A stretch of DNA of 64,000 nt from Ruoffia halotolerans (lineage in GTDB: Bacteria > Bacillota > Bacilli > Lactobacillales > Aerococcaceae): NCBI RefSeq assembly GCF_014049385.1, contig NZ_JACAOA010000006.1, positions 1-64,000 of the forward strand, read 5' to 3'. The notes beneath the pieces are model-generated. The model saw only the letters and a program-made list of their open reading frames with translations. It did not search any database and had not been told where the DNA came from. This document shows, piece after piece, positions 47,521 through 56,588 of this stretch. Numbering within the stretch: position 1 is the stretch's first letter; each line of letters starts with the position of its first letter. The translations under genes and the position numbers were made by a program.

Positions 47521-47588
47521 ATCCCTGATATTTTTTCAGGGACATATAAAGGCGTTTTATGTCCTTGAAAAAACTCAAGGACATTTTT
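47521..47588 (+). other. Four-segment attenuator-like structure or tandem terminator
   Basis: Segments are 1: CCCTGA (47523-47528), 2: TCAGGGACAT (47536-47545), 3: ATGTCCTTGA (47559-47568), 4: TCAAGGACAT (47575-47584) followed by TTTTT. Segment 1 pairs with 2 and 3 with 4 (terminator), while 2 can pair with 3 over 10 bp (one G-U), excluding both. This is the layout of an attenuator, but it sits between the gdhA terminator and the fabT promoter with no promoter of its own visible. Confidence 0.65.
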
Positions 47589-47743
47589 CATATACTCCAT
47601 ACTTTAAATAACACCCCAAACACCTCCTCAACAAAACAAACCTATAATAATACATAAAACGATTACACAATATAACAATAAAGATTTGAATAATCGGCTT
47701 TCCTAACGGTTTTTAACATCTTAAAAAAACTTTAAACTTTTAT

Positions 47744-47804
47744 AGTTTGACAACCAAACTAATATCATTTATTATTTGACTATCAAATAGTTTGATTATC
47801 AAAC
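47744..47804 (+). promoter_or_regulatory. fab operon promoter with three FabT boxes
   Basis: The promoter is TTGACA (47747-47752), a 17-bp spacer and TATTAT (47770-47775). Three FabT-like palindromes cover it: 47744-47760 (AGTTTGACAACCAAACT), 47774-47788 (ATTTGACTATCAAAT) and 47789-47804 (AGTTTGATTATCAAAC), the last two adjoining. The known FabT site is close to ANTTTGATTATCAAATT. Box 1 overlaps the -35 and box 2 the -10. Confidence 0.85.
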
Positions 47805-47828
47805 GAACATGGTGAGAGGTGATAATGA

Positions 47829-48281
47829 GTGGATAAGGGGACCGTTACAAGAATTAACGATTATTTGGTCCAGATATTTAATGAAGTACTATTAATTGAA
47901 GAAAACTCGCTTAGACAAAGTGAGTTTTCAGATTTAACTATTAAAGAGATGCATACTATTGAAGCAATTGGTCTTGAAGGAGATTTAAGTTCATCACAAG
48001 TAGCAGAGAAATTATCTGTCACTAAAGGTACTTTGTCTGTGTCCATTCAAAATCTTGTGACAAAAGGCTATGTTGAACGGGTGCGTTTAGAAGAAGATCG
48101 TCGAGTTGTTAGACTTAAGTTGTCTAAAAAAGGAAAACTACTCTTTCGCTTACACCGCAAATTCCATCTAGATATGGTAAGAGATACAATCACAGGTCTT
48201 GATCAAGAAGAAGCGGAAATGTTAATTAAGGGATTAGGTAATCTACATAATTTCTTAAATGACATCAAAGAGAAATTGTAA
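47829..48281 (+). CDS. fabT: MarR-family fatty-acid repressor FabT
   Basis: 150 residues from a GTG start after GAGAGGTGAT. The winged helix (about 35-105) has SSSQVAEKLSVTKGTLSVSI as HTH and the wing RLEEDRRVVRLKLS. First gene of the fab operon, exactly as in streptococci and enterococci, where FabT with acyl-ACP as co-repressor shuts down fatty-acid synthesis. Three FabT-like palindromes in its promoter indicate autoregulation. Confidence 0.93.
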   Translation: MDKGTVTRINDYLVQIFNEVLLIEENSLRQSEFSDLTIKEMHTIEAIGLEGDLSSSQVAEKLSVTKGTLSVSIQNLVTKGYVERVRLEEDRRVVRLKLSKKGKLLFRLHRKFHLDMVRDTITGLDQEEAEMLIKGLGNLHNFLNDIKEKL

Positions 48282-48295
48282 AAAAGGAAGATGAT

Positions 48296-49240
48296 ATGAG
48301 TCGTATTATTGCTACAGGAGCGTATTTACCGGCGAAAGCTGTATCAAACACAGAATTAATCGAGGTAAATCAGTTAGACTCATCCACAGAATGGATTGAG
48401 CAACGAACTGGTATAAAACAACGTTTTTTTGCAAATGATGAAGAGACAGTGGCGAGTATCGCGACAAATGCCGTAGACGATTTACTCAGTAAACTGGATG
48501 AAGATATTCGACAAGACATTAAGTTGATTATAGTAGCAACGATGTCACAAAGAGAATATACACCTTCAACAGCCAATAAAGTGCAGTTAAATTTGAATTG
48601 TCACAATGCTATTAGTTTTGATATTAATGCCGCATGTAGTGGATTTGTGTATGCATTGGATGTAGCTGAGAAAATGTCAAAATCATTTTTATCTGGCTAC
48701 ACATTAGTGATTGGTGCTGAGAAGATGAGTCAGATTTTAGATTTCAATGATCGAGGTACATCTATCTTATTCGGTGATGGCGCTGGGGCAATGTTAATTG
48801 CCAATGACGGCGAAGGCTTACCTGAATATGATAGTAGCTTGTATTCTCAAGGTGACGAAAATCTATCCATCGCAGTAGCTCCTAATGAAGAAGGAAATAT
48901 TACTTTGACGATGAATGGACGCGATGTGTTCAATTTCGTTCAAAGAACAGTTCTTCCGTCATTAGATCAATTTGCAAACAAACAAGAATCTTTGGATTAT
49001 ATTATTAGTCATCAAGCGAATTACCGCTTTATAAAGATGATGTCCAAAAAACTAAAGATGGATTTATCAAAAATACCATCAAATATAGACCGTATTGGGA
49101 ATGTATCTGCTGGAAGTATTCCAATTTTATTAAATGAATTGGTTGAAGCAAAACAAATCAGACTGGATGGCACACAAAGTGTTGTTATGACTGGTTTTGG
49201 TGCAGGCTTAACATGGGGCGAAGTACACACAAAATTATAA
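48296..49240 (+). CDS. fabH: 3-oxoacyl-ACP synthase III FabH
   Basis: 314 residues of thiolase fold. Catalytic Cys in NAACSGFVYAL near 111, His in SHQANYRFI and Asn in GNVSAGSIP. It starts fatty acids from acetyl-CoA and malonyl-ACP. Lies 14 nt after fabT. Confidence 0.96.
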   Translation: MSRIIATGAYLPAKAVSNTELIEVNQLDSSTEWIEQRTGIKQRFFANDEETVASIATNAVDDLLSKLDEDIRQDIKLIIVATMSQREYTPSTANKVQLNLNCHNAISFDINAACSGFVYALDVAEKMSKSFLSGYTLVIGAEKMSQILDFNDRGTSILFGDGAGAMLIANDGEGLPEYDSSLYSQGDENLSIAVAPNEEGNITLTMNGRDVFNFVQRTVLPSLDQFANKQESLDYIISHQANYRFIKMMSKKLKMDLSKIPSNIDRIGNVSAGSIPILLNELVEAKQIRLDGTQSVVMTGFGAGLTWGEVHTKL

Positions 49241-49261
49241 AAATCATTGGAGGAGAATATT

Positions 49262-49483
49262 ATGTTTGAAAAAATTAAAGAAATTATCGTGGATCAATTA
49301 GGTGTAGAAGAGAGTGAAGTAACTTTAGAAACTAGCTTTGAAAACGACTTAGAAGCAGATAGCTTAGATATCTTCCAAGTAATCAATGAAATCGAAGACG
49401 AATTCGATATTACAATTGATACTGACCAAGACTTAAAAACAGTTGGAGATTTAGTTAGTTACGTAGAAGGATTAGACAAATAA
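49262..49483 (+). CDS. acpP: Acyl carrier protein
   Basis: 73 residues. The Ser in EADSLDIFQ (near 36) receives 4'-phosphopantetheine. Acidic throughout, as usual. I use the ATG at 49262 after GGAGGAG; a TTG at 49247 overlaps the RBS. Confidence 0.96.
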   Translation: MFEKIKEIIVDQLGVEESEVTLETSFENDLEADSLDIFQVINEIEDEFDITIDTDQDLKTVGDLVSYVEGLDK

Positions 49484-49512
49484 TTTTTCTCGTTAGATAA
49501 AGGGAGGTATAT

Positions 49513-50472
49513 ATGAAGACAGCCATTACAGAATTATTAAACATTGAATATCCTATTGTTCAAGGTGCAATGGCATGGGTTGCTGATGCAGATTTAGCGA
49601 GCGCAGTATCCAATGCTGGTGGATTAGGCGTTCTAGGAACAGGACATGACCCTGTAGAATTAGTTCGAGAAAAAGTTGAATTAATGAAGTCAAAAACTGA
49701 CAAACCTTTTGCAGTGAATGTCATGCTTTTAAACGCAAATACCGAAGAGGTTGTTGATTACTTAATCGAATCTGGAATAAAAATCATCACAACAGGTGCA
49801 GGAAACCCTGCAAAATACATGCAAAGATTTCACGATGCAGGAATTAAAGTGATTCCAGTTGTAGCTTCAGTCGCTCTTGCACGAAGAATGGAGAAAATCG
49901 GAGCTGCCGCTGTTGTTGTTGAAGGGATGGAAGCTGGGGGGCATATCGGTAAATTAACGAGTTTAGCTCTTTTAGCTCAAGTCACAGAAGTTGTAACGAT
50001 TCCTGTCATTGCTGCAGGAGGATTCGGAGACGGTCGTGGATTAGCAGCAGCTTTAATGCTAGGTGCTGAGGGTATTCAAGTGGGTACTCGTTTCGTTGTT
50101 GCAGAAGAATCTAATGCGCATGATAACTTTAAGAATGCAATCCTTAAAGCAAGTGATATTGATACAGTTGTAACAGGTCAGATTACAGGACATCCAGTCC
50201 GCGTACTGAGAAACCAACTAACAAAAGAATATTTACAAGTCGAGAAAGAAATCACAAGTCTTCCAGGTCAAGACTTTTCACGCTTAGAGCAAATGGCTCA
50301 AGGTGCTCTAAGAAAGGCCGTTGTGGAAGGTGATACAGTAGGTGGATCAATGATGGCTGGCCAGATTGCCGGTTTAATTAAAGAAAGACAAACTGTTAAA
50401 GAAATTATTGAAGATTATATTCAAGTAGCGAAAGAAACATATAAGGAAAAAGCAAATTATTTTGAAGCTTAA
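49513..50472 (+). CDS. fabK: Enoyl-ACP reductase II FabK (FMN)
   Basis: 319 residues of the FMN TIM-barrel family. N-terminal YPIVQGAMAWVADADLA, the EGMEAGGHIG motif near 138-147 (catalytic His) and VIAAGGFGDGRGLAAAL, LGAEGIQVGTRF are typical. It performs the last reduction of the elongation cycle; no FabI or FabL lies in the operon. FabK is insensitive to triclosan in relatives. Confidence 0.95.
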   Translation: MKTAITELLNIEYPIVQGAMAWVADADLASAVSNAGGLGVLGTGHDPVELVREKVELMKSKTDKPFAVNVMLLNANTEEVVDYLIESGIKIITTGAGNPAKYMQRFHDAGIKVIPVVASVALARRMEKIGAAAVVVEGMEAGGHIGKLTSLALLAQVTEVVTIPVIAAGGFGDGRGLAAALMLGAEGIQVGTRFVVAEESNAHDNFKNAILKASDIDTVVTGQITGHPVRVLRNQLTKEYLQVEKEITSLPGQDFSRLEQMAQGALRKAVVEGDTVGGSMMAGQIAGLIKERQTVKEIIEDYIQVAKETYKEKANYFEA

Positions 50473-50488
50473 TTGAAAGGGTGATTTT

Positions 50489-51439
50489 ATGAAATTGGCT
50501 ATTATATTTAATGGTCAAGGTGCACATTATGAGGGAATGGGAATGGATTTTGTCGAAGCATTTCAAGAAGCAAAAGAAATCTTCACTCAAGCAGAAGACA
50601 TCACTCAATTACCGATTCAAACGTGGATCAATTCTGATATCAATCAATTGGCTTTAACAAAAAATGCTCAACCTGCAATCGTTACAACAAGCTTAGCTAT
50701 TTATGAATCGATTAAAACTAAACTCCCAGCCATACAATATATGGCTGGGTTAAGTTTAGGTGAGTATAGTTCTTTAATTGCCAGTAACGTATTAGAACTT
50801 GACGAAGGATTAAATTTAATCAAAAAACGTGGAGATATTATGTCCGCGTACTGTGAACACATCGAAAAGGATGCAAGTTATCTTATGGCAGCTGTAATTA
50901 ATATGCCCATCGATGAAATTAAGACACTTGTTGAAAGTATTCGTACCGAAGAGACGCCTTTATATATTGCTAATTATAACTCGCCGACACAAATTGTTGT
51001 CGCTGGAATAAAAGAAGCAGTCACTGCTTTTAGAAAAGAAGCAAAAAGTTTAGGTTATCGTAAAGTCATACCTTTAAAAGTAGAAGGACCTTTCCATACT
51101 CCGATTATGAAAGGGATGCAAGCAGACTTCGAAAAAGTACTTGTCGACACAAACTTTCAAGCAGGAAAAGTTCCAGTAATTAGTAATGTAACCGTTGAGA
51201 ATCATTCAACAGATCAGATTCGAACTTTATTAAGTGACCATTTGGTCAAACCAGTGAAATGGTTCCCAACGGTTCATCGCTTAAAAGAAGAAGGAATTAC
51301 ACATGTTGTCCAAATTGGACCAGGAAATACCTTAGCTAAATTAATGGCGAAGGATGAATTGGCTCCAGAAGTTTTAGTTGTGGATAAAGTTGAAGATATT
51401 GAAGAATTAATACAATGGTTAAGTAGTGGAGGGAAATAA
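50489..51439 (+). CDS. fabD: Malonyl-CoA:ACP transacylase FabD
   Basis: 316 residues. Nucleophile Ser in GLSLGEYSS near 89, FNGQGAHYEGMG near the N-terminus, and catalytic His in GPFHTPIM. FNGQG replaces the more usual FxGQG with no effect expected. It overlaps fabG by 1 nt. Confidence 0.95.
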   Translation: MKLAIIFNGQGAHYEGMGMDFVEAFQEAKEIFTQAEDITQLPIQTWINSDINQLALTKNAQPAIVTTSLAIYESIKTKLPAIQYMAGLSLGEYSSLIASNVLELDEGLNLIKKRGDIMSAYCEHIEKDASYLMAAVINMPIDEIKTLVESIRTEETPLYIANYNSPTQIVVAGIKEAVTAFRKEAKSLGYRKVIPLKVEGPFHTPIMKGMQADFEKVLVDTNFQAGKVPVISNVTVENHSTDQIRTLLSDHLVKPVKWFPTVHRLKEEGITHVVQIGPGNTLAKLMAKDELAPEVLVVDKVEDIEELIQWLSSGGK

Positions 51440-52161
51440 TGACATTAACATGTTTAATCAGCGGTAGCTCAAGAGGAATTGGTCTTGGCATCGCTAAACA
51501 TTTAGCAGAAGCTGGGCATCAAGTAATTTTAAATAGTCGTAAACCAATTGCTGAGAAAGTACTTCAAGAATTTGCTGACTATGAATTGGAAGTAGGTCAA
51601 GCCATTGGAGATATTAGTAACTTTGATGGAGCGAAAAAACTTGTTGAAGAAGTACGCGAAACATATGGTAGAATCGACGTTTTAATTAATAATGCGGGTA
51701 TTACAAGCGATGGATTATTCCTTCGTATGACAGAAGAAGATTTTGATAATGTAATCAATACAAACTTAAAAGGAACATTTAACTTAACAAGATTTGTATC
51801 ACCGATAATGTTAAAACAAAAATCGGGGACGATTATTAATATGTCAAGTGTTGTAGGTGTAACAGGAAATCCAGGGCAAGCAAATTATGCTGCCAGTAAA
51901 GCGGGCGTAATCGGTTTAACTAAGTCTTTAGCGAAAGAGCTAGGCAGTCGATCAATCACTGTCAATGCCATAGCACCAGGTTATATTGAAACTGATATGA
52001 CTGACGCTTTGAGTGATAAAGTAAAGAAAACAATGTTAAGTCACATTCCATTAAAACGCTTTGGTCAAGTTGAAGAGATTAGTTCAGTCGTTGATTTCTT
52101 GATTACTAACCGATATATAACTGGCCAAGTAATCGAAGTTAACGGTGGATTACATATTTAA
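51439..52161 (+). CDS. fabG: 3-oxoacyl-ACP reductase FabG
   Basis: 240 residues of SDR fold. The cofactor loop reads SGSSRGIGLGIA, NNAG near 86, catalytic Ser in MSSVVG, and YAASK (Tyr, Lys) near 151. NADPH-dependent. Starts within the fabD stop. Confidence 0.95.
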   Translation: MTLTCLISGSSRGIGLGIAKHLAEAGHQVILNSRKPIAEKVLQEFADYELEVGQAIGDISNFDGAKKLVEEVRETYGRIDVLINNAGITSDGLFLRMTEEDFDNVINTNLKGTFNLTRFVSPIMLKQKSGTIINMSSVVGVTGNPGQANYAASKAGVIGLTKSLAKELGSRSITVNAIAPGYIETDMTDALSDKVKKTMLSHIPLKRFGQVEEISSVVDFLITNRYITGQVIEVNGGLHI

Positions 52162-52171
52162 GGAGGATTCT

Positions 52172-53407
52172 ATGAGAAGAGTCGTAATAACAGGTCTAGG
52201 AACTGTATCACCTATTGGTAATAGTGTCGATGCATTCTGGGACAGTGTATTAACAAATAAATCAGGTATAGCACCAATTGAAGGTTTTGATGCTTCTGAA
52301 ACTGGTATAACTGTTGCTGGGGAAGTCAAAGGTTTTGATGCAAGAGAAGAATTGGGAAGAAAAGATAGTCAGAGAATGGATAAATTCTCACAATTTGGTG
52401 TCGCAGCAAGTAAAGAAGCTGTTGAGATGAGTGGTTATGATATTTCAAGTAATCCCTTTAATGTAGGGGTAATGGTGAGTTCAGGAATTGGTGGACTACA
52501 CGCTATTCAAAACGGTATTTTAAAAATGAAAGAAAAAGGACCTAAAAGAGTCCCACCATTATTCGTGCCATTAACTATCGGAAACATGGCCGCTGGGAAT
52601 ATTTCAATGCAGTTTGGTGCACGTGGAATCAGTTTAGATATCGTCACAGCCTGTGCCAGTGCCACGAATGCGATTGGTGAAGCGTTTATTAAGATTCAAA
52701 ATGGGCTATTAGACGCTTGTATCGCGGGTGGTGCTGAGTCAACAATTAATGAAATAGGAATTTCAGGTTTTGCTGCCTTAACTGCGTTATCAAAAAATGA
52801 AGATCCAGCAAAAGCTTCTCGTCCATTCGATAAAGACCGTGACGGTTTTGTTATGGGAGAGGGGGCTGGGATTGTGTTTTTAGAATCATTAGAATCAGCT
52901 CAAGCACGTAAGGCAACGATTTATGGTGAAATTGTTGGTTATAGTTCAAACTCAGATGCTTATCACATGACTGCGCCATTACCTGACGGAAGTGGTGCTG
53001 GAGAAGCGATGAAAACTGCAATCAAAATGGCAGGGATTGAAGCCGAAGCTGTTGATTATATCAATGCTCACGGTACAAGTACACCAACAAATGATTCAGG
53101 TGAAACAACAGCGATTAAATATGCTTTAGGAGATCACGCACATAAAGTACCAATTTCAAGTTCTAAAGGACACTTTGGACACTTATTAGGAGCAGCTGGT
53201 GGTGTTGAGTCAATTATGACGGTTAAAGCATTACAAGAAGGCTTTATCCCACCAACATTAGGCTTAGAAAATTCAGACGATGCATGTGATCTTGATTATG
53301 TACCTGGTGAAGGACGTAAACAAGATATTCAATATGCTCTATCTAACTCACTTGGCTTCGGTGGACATAATGCAGTCCTTTGCTTTAAACGTTGGGATGG
53401 TGCGTAA
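52172..53407 (+). CDS. fabF: 3-oxoacyl-ACP synthase II FabF
   Basis: 411 residues. The condensing triad is Cys in TACASATNAIG near 162, His in NAHGTSTPTND and His in KGHFGHLLGAAG. Start at the ATG 52172 after AGGAGG; a reading from 52145 enters fabG. Elongates acyl-ACP. Its end overlaps accB by 11 nt. Confidence 0.96.
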   Translation: MRRVVITGLGTVSPIGNSVDAFWDSVLTNKSGIAPIEGFDASETGITVAGEVKGFDAREELGRKDSQRMDKFSQFGVAASKEAVEMSGYDISSNPFNVGVMVSSGIGGLHAIQNGILKMKEKGPKRVPPLFVPLTIGNMAAGNISMQFGARGISLDIVTACASATNAIGEAFIKIQNGLLDACIAGGAESTINEIGISGFAALTALSKNEDPAKASRPFDKDRDGFVMGEGAGIVFLESLESAQARKATIYGEIVGYSSNSDAYHMTAPLPDGSGAGEAMKTAIKMAGIEAEAVDYINAHGTSTPTNDSGETTAIKYALGDHAHKVPISSSKGHFGHLLGAAGGVESIMTVKALQEGFIPPTLGLENSDDACDLDYVPGEGRKQDIQYALSNSLGFGGHNAVLCFKRWDGA

Positions 53408-53885
53408 TTTGAATCAAGAACAATTATTATCATTAATCGATAAATTAGATCAATCATCACTCGCTTTCTTAAATTATGAATCAGACGATGTAAAACTCGT
53501 TCTTTCAAAAGAAATGCCCAAGGAAGCACCGGTTTTCTACGGACACCAAGAAGAAAGTAAACCAGCACAAACACCGACAGTAGAGCAAGAAACAGCTCCA
53601 AATCAAATCGATGAAGCGAAACCAGTAACAAACGACACCGACGTTGAGGAAGGTGTATTAATTACATCACCAATGGTTGGGGTAGTGTATTTACAACCTA
53701 ACCCAGATAGCGAAGCATTCGTTAAGGTTGGTGACACTGTGTCAGAGGGAGATACAGTCGTAATTATTGAAGCAATGAAATTAATGAATGAAATTCAAGC
53801 GAACCATTCAGGAACAGTTGTAGAAATTCTTGTTGAGAATGAAACTGTTGTTGAATTTGGTCAACCAATTATGAGAATTAACTAG
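53397..53885 (+). CDS. accB: Biotin carboxyl carrier protein AccB
   Basis: 162 residues. A short N-terminal helical region, a Pro/Ala/Glu/Thr-rich linker (about 48-83) and the C-terminal biotinyl domain with EAMKLMNEI, the Lys being biotinylated. The ATG at 53397 overlaps fabF; a TTG at 53409 is possible. Longer readings from 53280 are fabF in another frame. Confidence 0.93.
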   Translation: MVRNLNQEQLLSLIDKLDQSSLAFLNYESDDVKLVLSKEMPKEAPVFYGHQEESKPAQTPTVEQETAPNQIDEAKPVTNDTDVEEGVLITSPMVGVVYLQPNPDSEAFVKVGDTVSEGDTVVIIEAMKLMNEIQANHSGTVVEILVENETVVEFGQPIMRIN

Positions 53886-53895
53886 GAGGAAAACA

Positions 53896-54330
53896 ATGAC
53901 ACTATTAACAGCAACTCAAGTAATGGAAATTATTCCAAATCGTTACCCAATTTTCTTTATCGATGCAGTGGATGAATTAATACCGGGTGAAAAAGTTGTC
54001 GCACGTAAAAACGTGACAATTAACGAAGAAGTATTCCAAGGACACTTCCCTGGAGAACCTGTATTCCCAGGTGTTCTAATTGTAGAATCATTAGCACAAG
54101 CAGGCTCAATTCCATTATTATCATTAGAAGGATTTGACGGAAAGACAGCTTACTTAGGTGGTTTAAATAATGTTAAATTCCGTAAAAAAGTTGTTCCTGG
54201 AGATGTATTACGTCTTGAAGTTAATATTAAAAAACTAAAAAGTAATGCAGGTATCGGAATTGGTAAAGCATATGTTGGAGATAAAGTTGTATGTGAATGT
54301 GAAATGACATTCATTATAGGGGCGAAATAA
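53896..54330 (+). CDS. fabZ: 3-hydroxyacyl-ACP dehydratase FabZ (or FabN-type isomerase)
   Basis: 144 residues of hot-dog fold. His in GHFPGEPVFPGVL near 51 and Glu in VESLAQAG near 65 are catalytic. In enterococci a FabZ paralogue (FabN) also isomerises trans-2 to cis-3 decenoyl-ACP. As no fabM lies in this operon, this protein could do both, but sequence alone does not decide. Confidence 0.92.
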   Translation: MTLLTATQVMEIIPNRYPIFFIDAVDELIPGEKVVARKNVTINEEVFQGHFPGEPVFPGVLIVESLAQAGSIPLLSLEGFDGKTAYLGGLNNVKFRKKVVPGDVLRLEVNIKKLKSNAGIGIGKAYVGDKVVCECEMTFIIGAK

Positions 54331-54331
54331 G

Positions 54332-55711
54332 ATGTTTAAGAAAGTTCTCGTGGCAAACCGTGGAGAAATCGCGGTTAGAATTATACGTGCGCTCCGCGAG
54401 ATGGATATAACTTCAGTGGCTATCTTCAGTGAAGCAGATCGGAATGCCTTGCATGCTGAATTAGCGGACGAAGCTATTTGTATTGGTCCAGCAAAATCTT
54501 TGGATTCATATGCAAATCCAGTCGCTGTCATCAGTGCTGCTTTAGCAACAGGAGTGGATGCAATCCATCCTGGTTACGGTTTTCTATCAGAACGTAGTGA
54601 TTTTGTGACTTTATGTGAAGATGTAGGTATTGAATTCATTGGACCGAATAGTCATATTATTGATGTTATGGGACATAAACAACATGCCAGAGATACAATG
54701 CGTAAGTCTGGTATTCCAATTACTCCTGGTAGTGCGGGGTTAATTTATTCAATTGAAGAAGCCCGTGATATTGCGCTTGATATTGGATACCCTTTGATGA
54801 TTAAAGCCGCAGATGGTGGTGGCGGTAAAGGGATGCGCCGTGTAGAAGATGCTTCACAATTAGATGCATTGTTTAGTCAAGCACAGAATGAGACGGAAGC
54901 AATATATGGAAATAAAGACCTATATATTGAACGTATTATTGCTCCAGCAAAACATATTGAAGTTCAATTGTTAGGAGATAAATACGGTAACGTTATTCAT
55001 CTAGGAGAAAGAGATTGCTCATTCCAACGTAACAATCAAAAATTTCTAGAAATCTCCCCAGCAGTCAGTCTGCCCCTAGAGGTCAGAAAAAACATATGTG
55101 AAACAGCTGTAAAAGCAGCAAAAGCCATAGGCTATCAGAACGCGGGAACCATTGAGTTTTTAGTTGATAAAGACAATAACTTCTTCTTCATGGAGATGAA
55201 TACACGTTTACAAGTTGAGCATCCCGTAACTGAAATGGTTACAGGTGTGGACATAGTAAAAGAACAAATCCGTGTAGCCATGGGTGAGCCATTAACTTAT
55301 AAGCAAGAGGATATTCAAGTAAAAGGCTTTGCGGTTGAAGTACGTTTGAACGCAGAGAATCCAAGAGACAATTTCAGACCTTCCGCTGGTCACATTGATC
55401 AATTAATGTTTCCCGCAGGCGGTCTAGGTTTACGAGTTGAATCTGCTCTTTATCCTCATTACACATTACCACCATTCTATGATTCAATGGTGGCGAAAGT
55501 AATTACGCATTCAAATACTTTAGAAGATGCTTTGAAGATAATGGAGCGCGCTTTATATGAAGTGACGGTTGAAGGCGTTGAGACAAATATCGACTTACTC
55601 GAAGCACTTGTAAGTGATGAATATATTAATTGGGACAGAGTGCATACGAAGTGGTTAGAAACCCACTATATGCCAAAATGGTTAGAAACAGAAGTAAACA
55701 CTGAAGAATAA
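54332..55711 (+). CDS. accC: Biotin carboxylase AccC
   Basis: 459 residues of ATP-grasp fold. VLVANRGEIAVRIIRALRE near the start, the Gly-rich ATP loop KAADGGGGKGMRRV near 160-173, the active-site EMNTRLQVEHPVTEMVTG near 287-304. Carboxylates the biotin of AccB. RBS lies in the end of fabZ. Confidence 0.96.
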   Translation: MFKKVLVANRGEIAVRIIRALREMDITSVAIFSEADRNALHAELADEAICIGPAKSLDSYANPVAVISAALATGVDAIHPGYGFLSERSDFVTLCEDVGIEFIGPNSHIIDVMGHKQHARDTMRKSGIPITPGSAGLIYSIEEARDIALDIGYPLMIKAADGGGGKGMRRVEDASQLDALFSQAQNETEAIYGNKDLYIERIIAPAKHIEVQLLGDKYGNVIHLGERDCSFQRNNQKFLEISPAVSLPLEVRKNICETAVKAAKAIGYQNAGTIEFLVDKDNNFFFMEMNTRLQVEHPVTEMVTGVDIVKEQIRVAMGEPLTYKQEDIQVKGFAVEVRLNAENPRDNFRPSAGHIDQLMFPAGGLGLRVESALYPHYTLPPFYDSMVAKVITHSNTLEDALKIMERALYEVTVEGVETNIDLLEALVSDEYINWDRVHTKWLETHYMPKWLETEVNTEE

Positions 55712-55722
55712 GAGGTGATGTT

Positions 55723-56586
55723 TTGGCTTTATTTAGGCGAAAAAAAACAATAAGAATAAATCCAATTAGTCCCGCTGAAGTAGCCACACAAAGATCATCT
55801 ATTCCAGATAATATTGCAGAAAAATGTCCACATTGTGATCGAATTATATTACAAAATCATATTACAGAAGATTACTGCTGCCCACATTGCAGTGAACATC
55901 TACATTTTCCAGCTTATGAACGTATTCAATGGTTAGTAGATGAAGGGTCATTTAAGGAATGGGATAGCGATCTAAATGCGAAGAACCCACTAGATTTTCC
56001 AGGCTATAGTGCCAAGTTAGAAAAAGCGCAAGATAATACACAATTGAAAGAAGCAGTCGTCGTAGGTGAAGCAGAACTTGATGGTAGAGCAATAGCAATT
56101 GGTGTGATGGATAAACGATTCGTCATGGCAAGTATGGGAACAATTGTCGGTGAGAAAATTACACGGCTGTTCGAGCATGCGACGGAGCATAAACTACCTG
56201 TTATTCTTTACATTGCTTCTGGTGGAGCTAGGATGCAAGAAGGGATCTTATCCTTAATGCAAATGGCGAAAATCACGCAAGTGGTTGCGCAACATCAAGA
56301 CGCAGGTTTATTTTATTGTAGTGTGTTGACAAATCCAACCACCGGTGGTGTCACCGCGAGTTTTGCGATGCAAGGGGACGTAACACTAGCAGAACCTCGA
56401 GCAGTCGTAGGTTTTGCAGGGAAACGTGTGATTGAACAAACAATTAAAAGTAAATTAACGAAAGACTTTCAACAAGCTGAATGGGTGTTTGATAATGGTT
56501 TTATCGATTCAATTGTACCAAGATCAAACCAGAAACAAATCATCAACCAATTAGTCCAAGCTCATTCATATGAAGGTGGTGTGTAA
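55723..56586 (+). CDS. accD: Acetyl-CoA carboxylase carboxyltransferase beta subunit AccD
   Basis: 287 residues from a TTG start after AGAGGTGATG. The four-Cys zinc ribbon (CPHC near 35-38, CCPHC near 53-57) is the AccD hallmark. The crotonase-like core contains YIASGGARMQEG and NPTTGGVTASFA. Forms a heterotetramer with AccA, 3 nt downstream. Confidence 0.95.
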   Translation: MALFRRKKTIRINPISPAEVATQRSSIPDNIAEKCPHCDRIILQNHITEDYCCPHCSEHLHFPAYERIQWLVDEGSFKEWDSDLNAKNPLDFPGYSAKLEKAQDNTQLKEAVVVGEAELDGRAIAIGVMDKRFVMASMGTIVGEKITRLFEHATEHKLPVILYIASGGARMQEGILSLMQMAKITQVVAQHQDAGLFYCSVLTNPTTGGVTASFAMQGDVTLAEPRAVVGFAGKRVIEQTIKSKLTKDFQQAEWVFDNGFIDSIVPRSNQKQIINQLVQAHSYEGGV

Positions 56587-56588
56587 TT

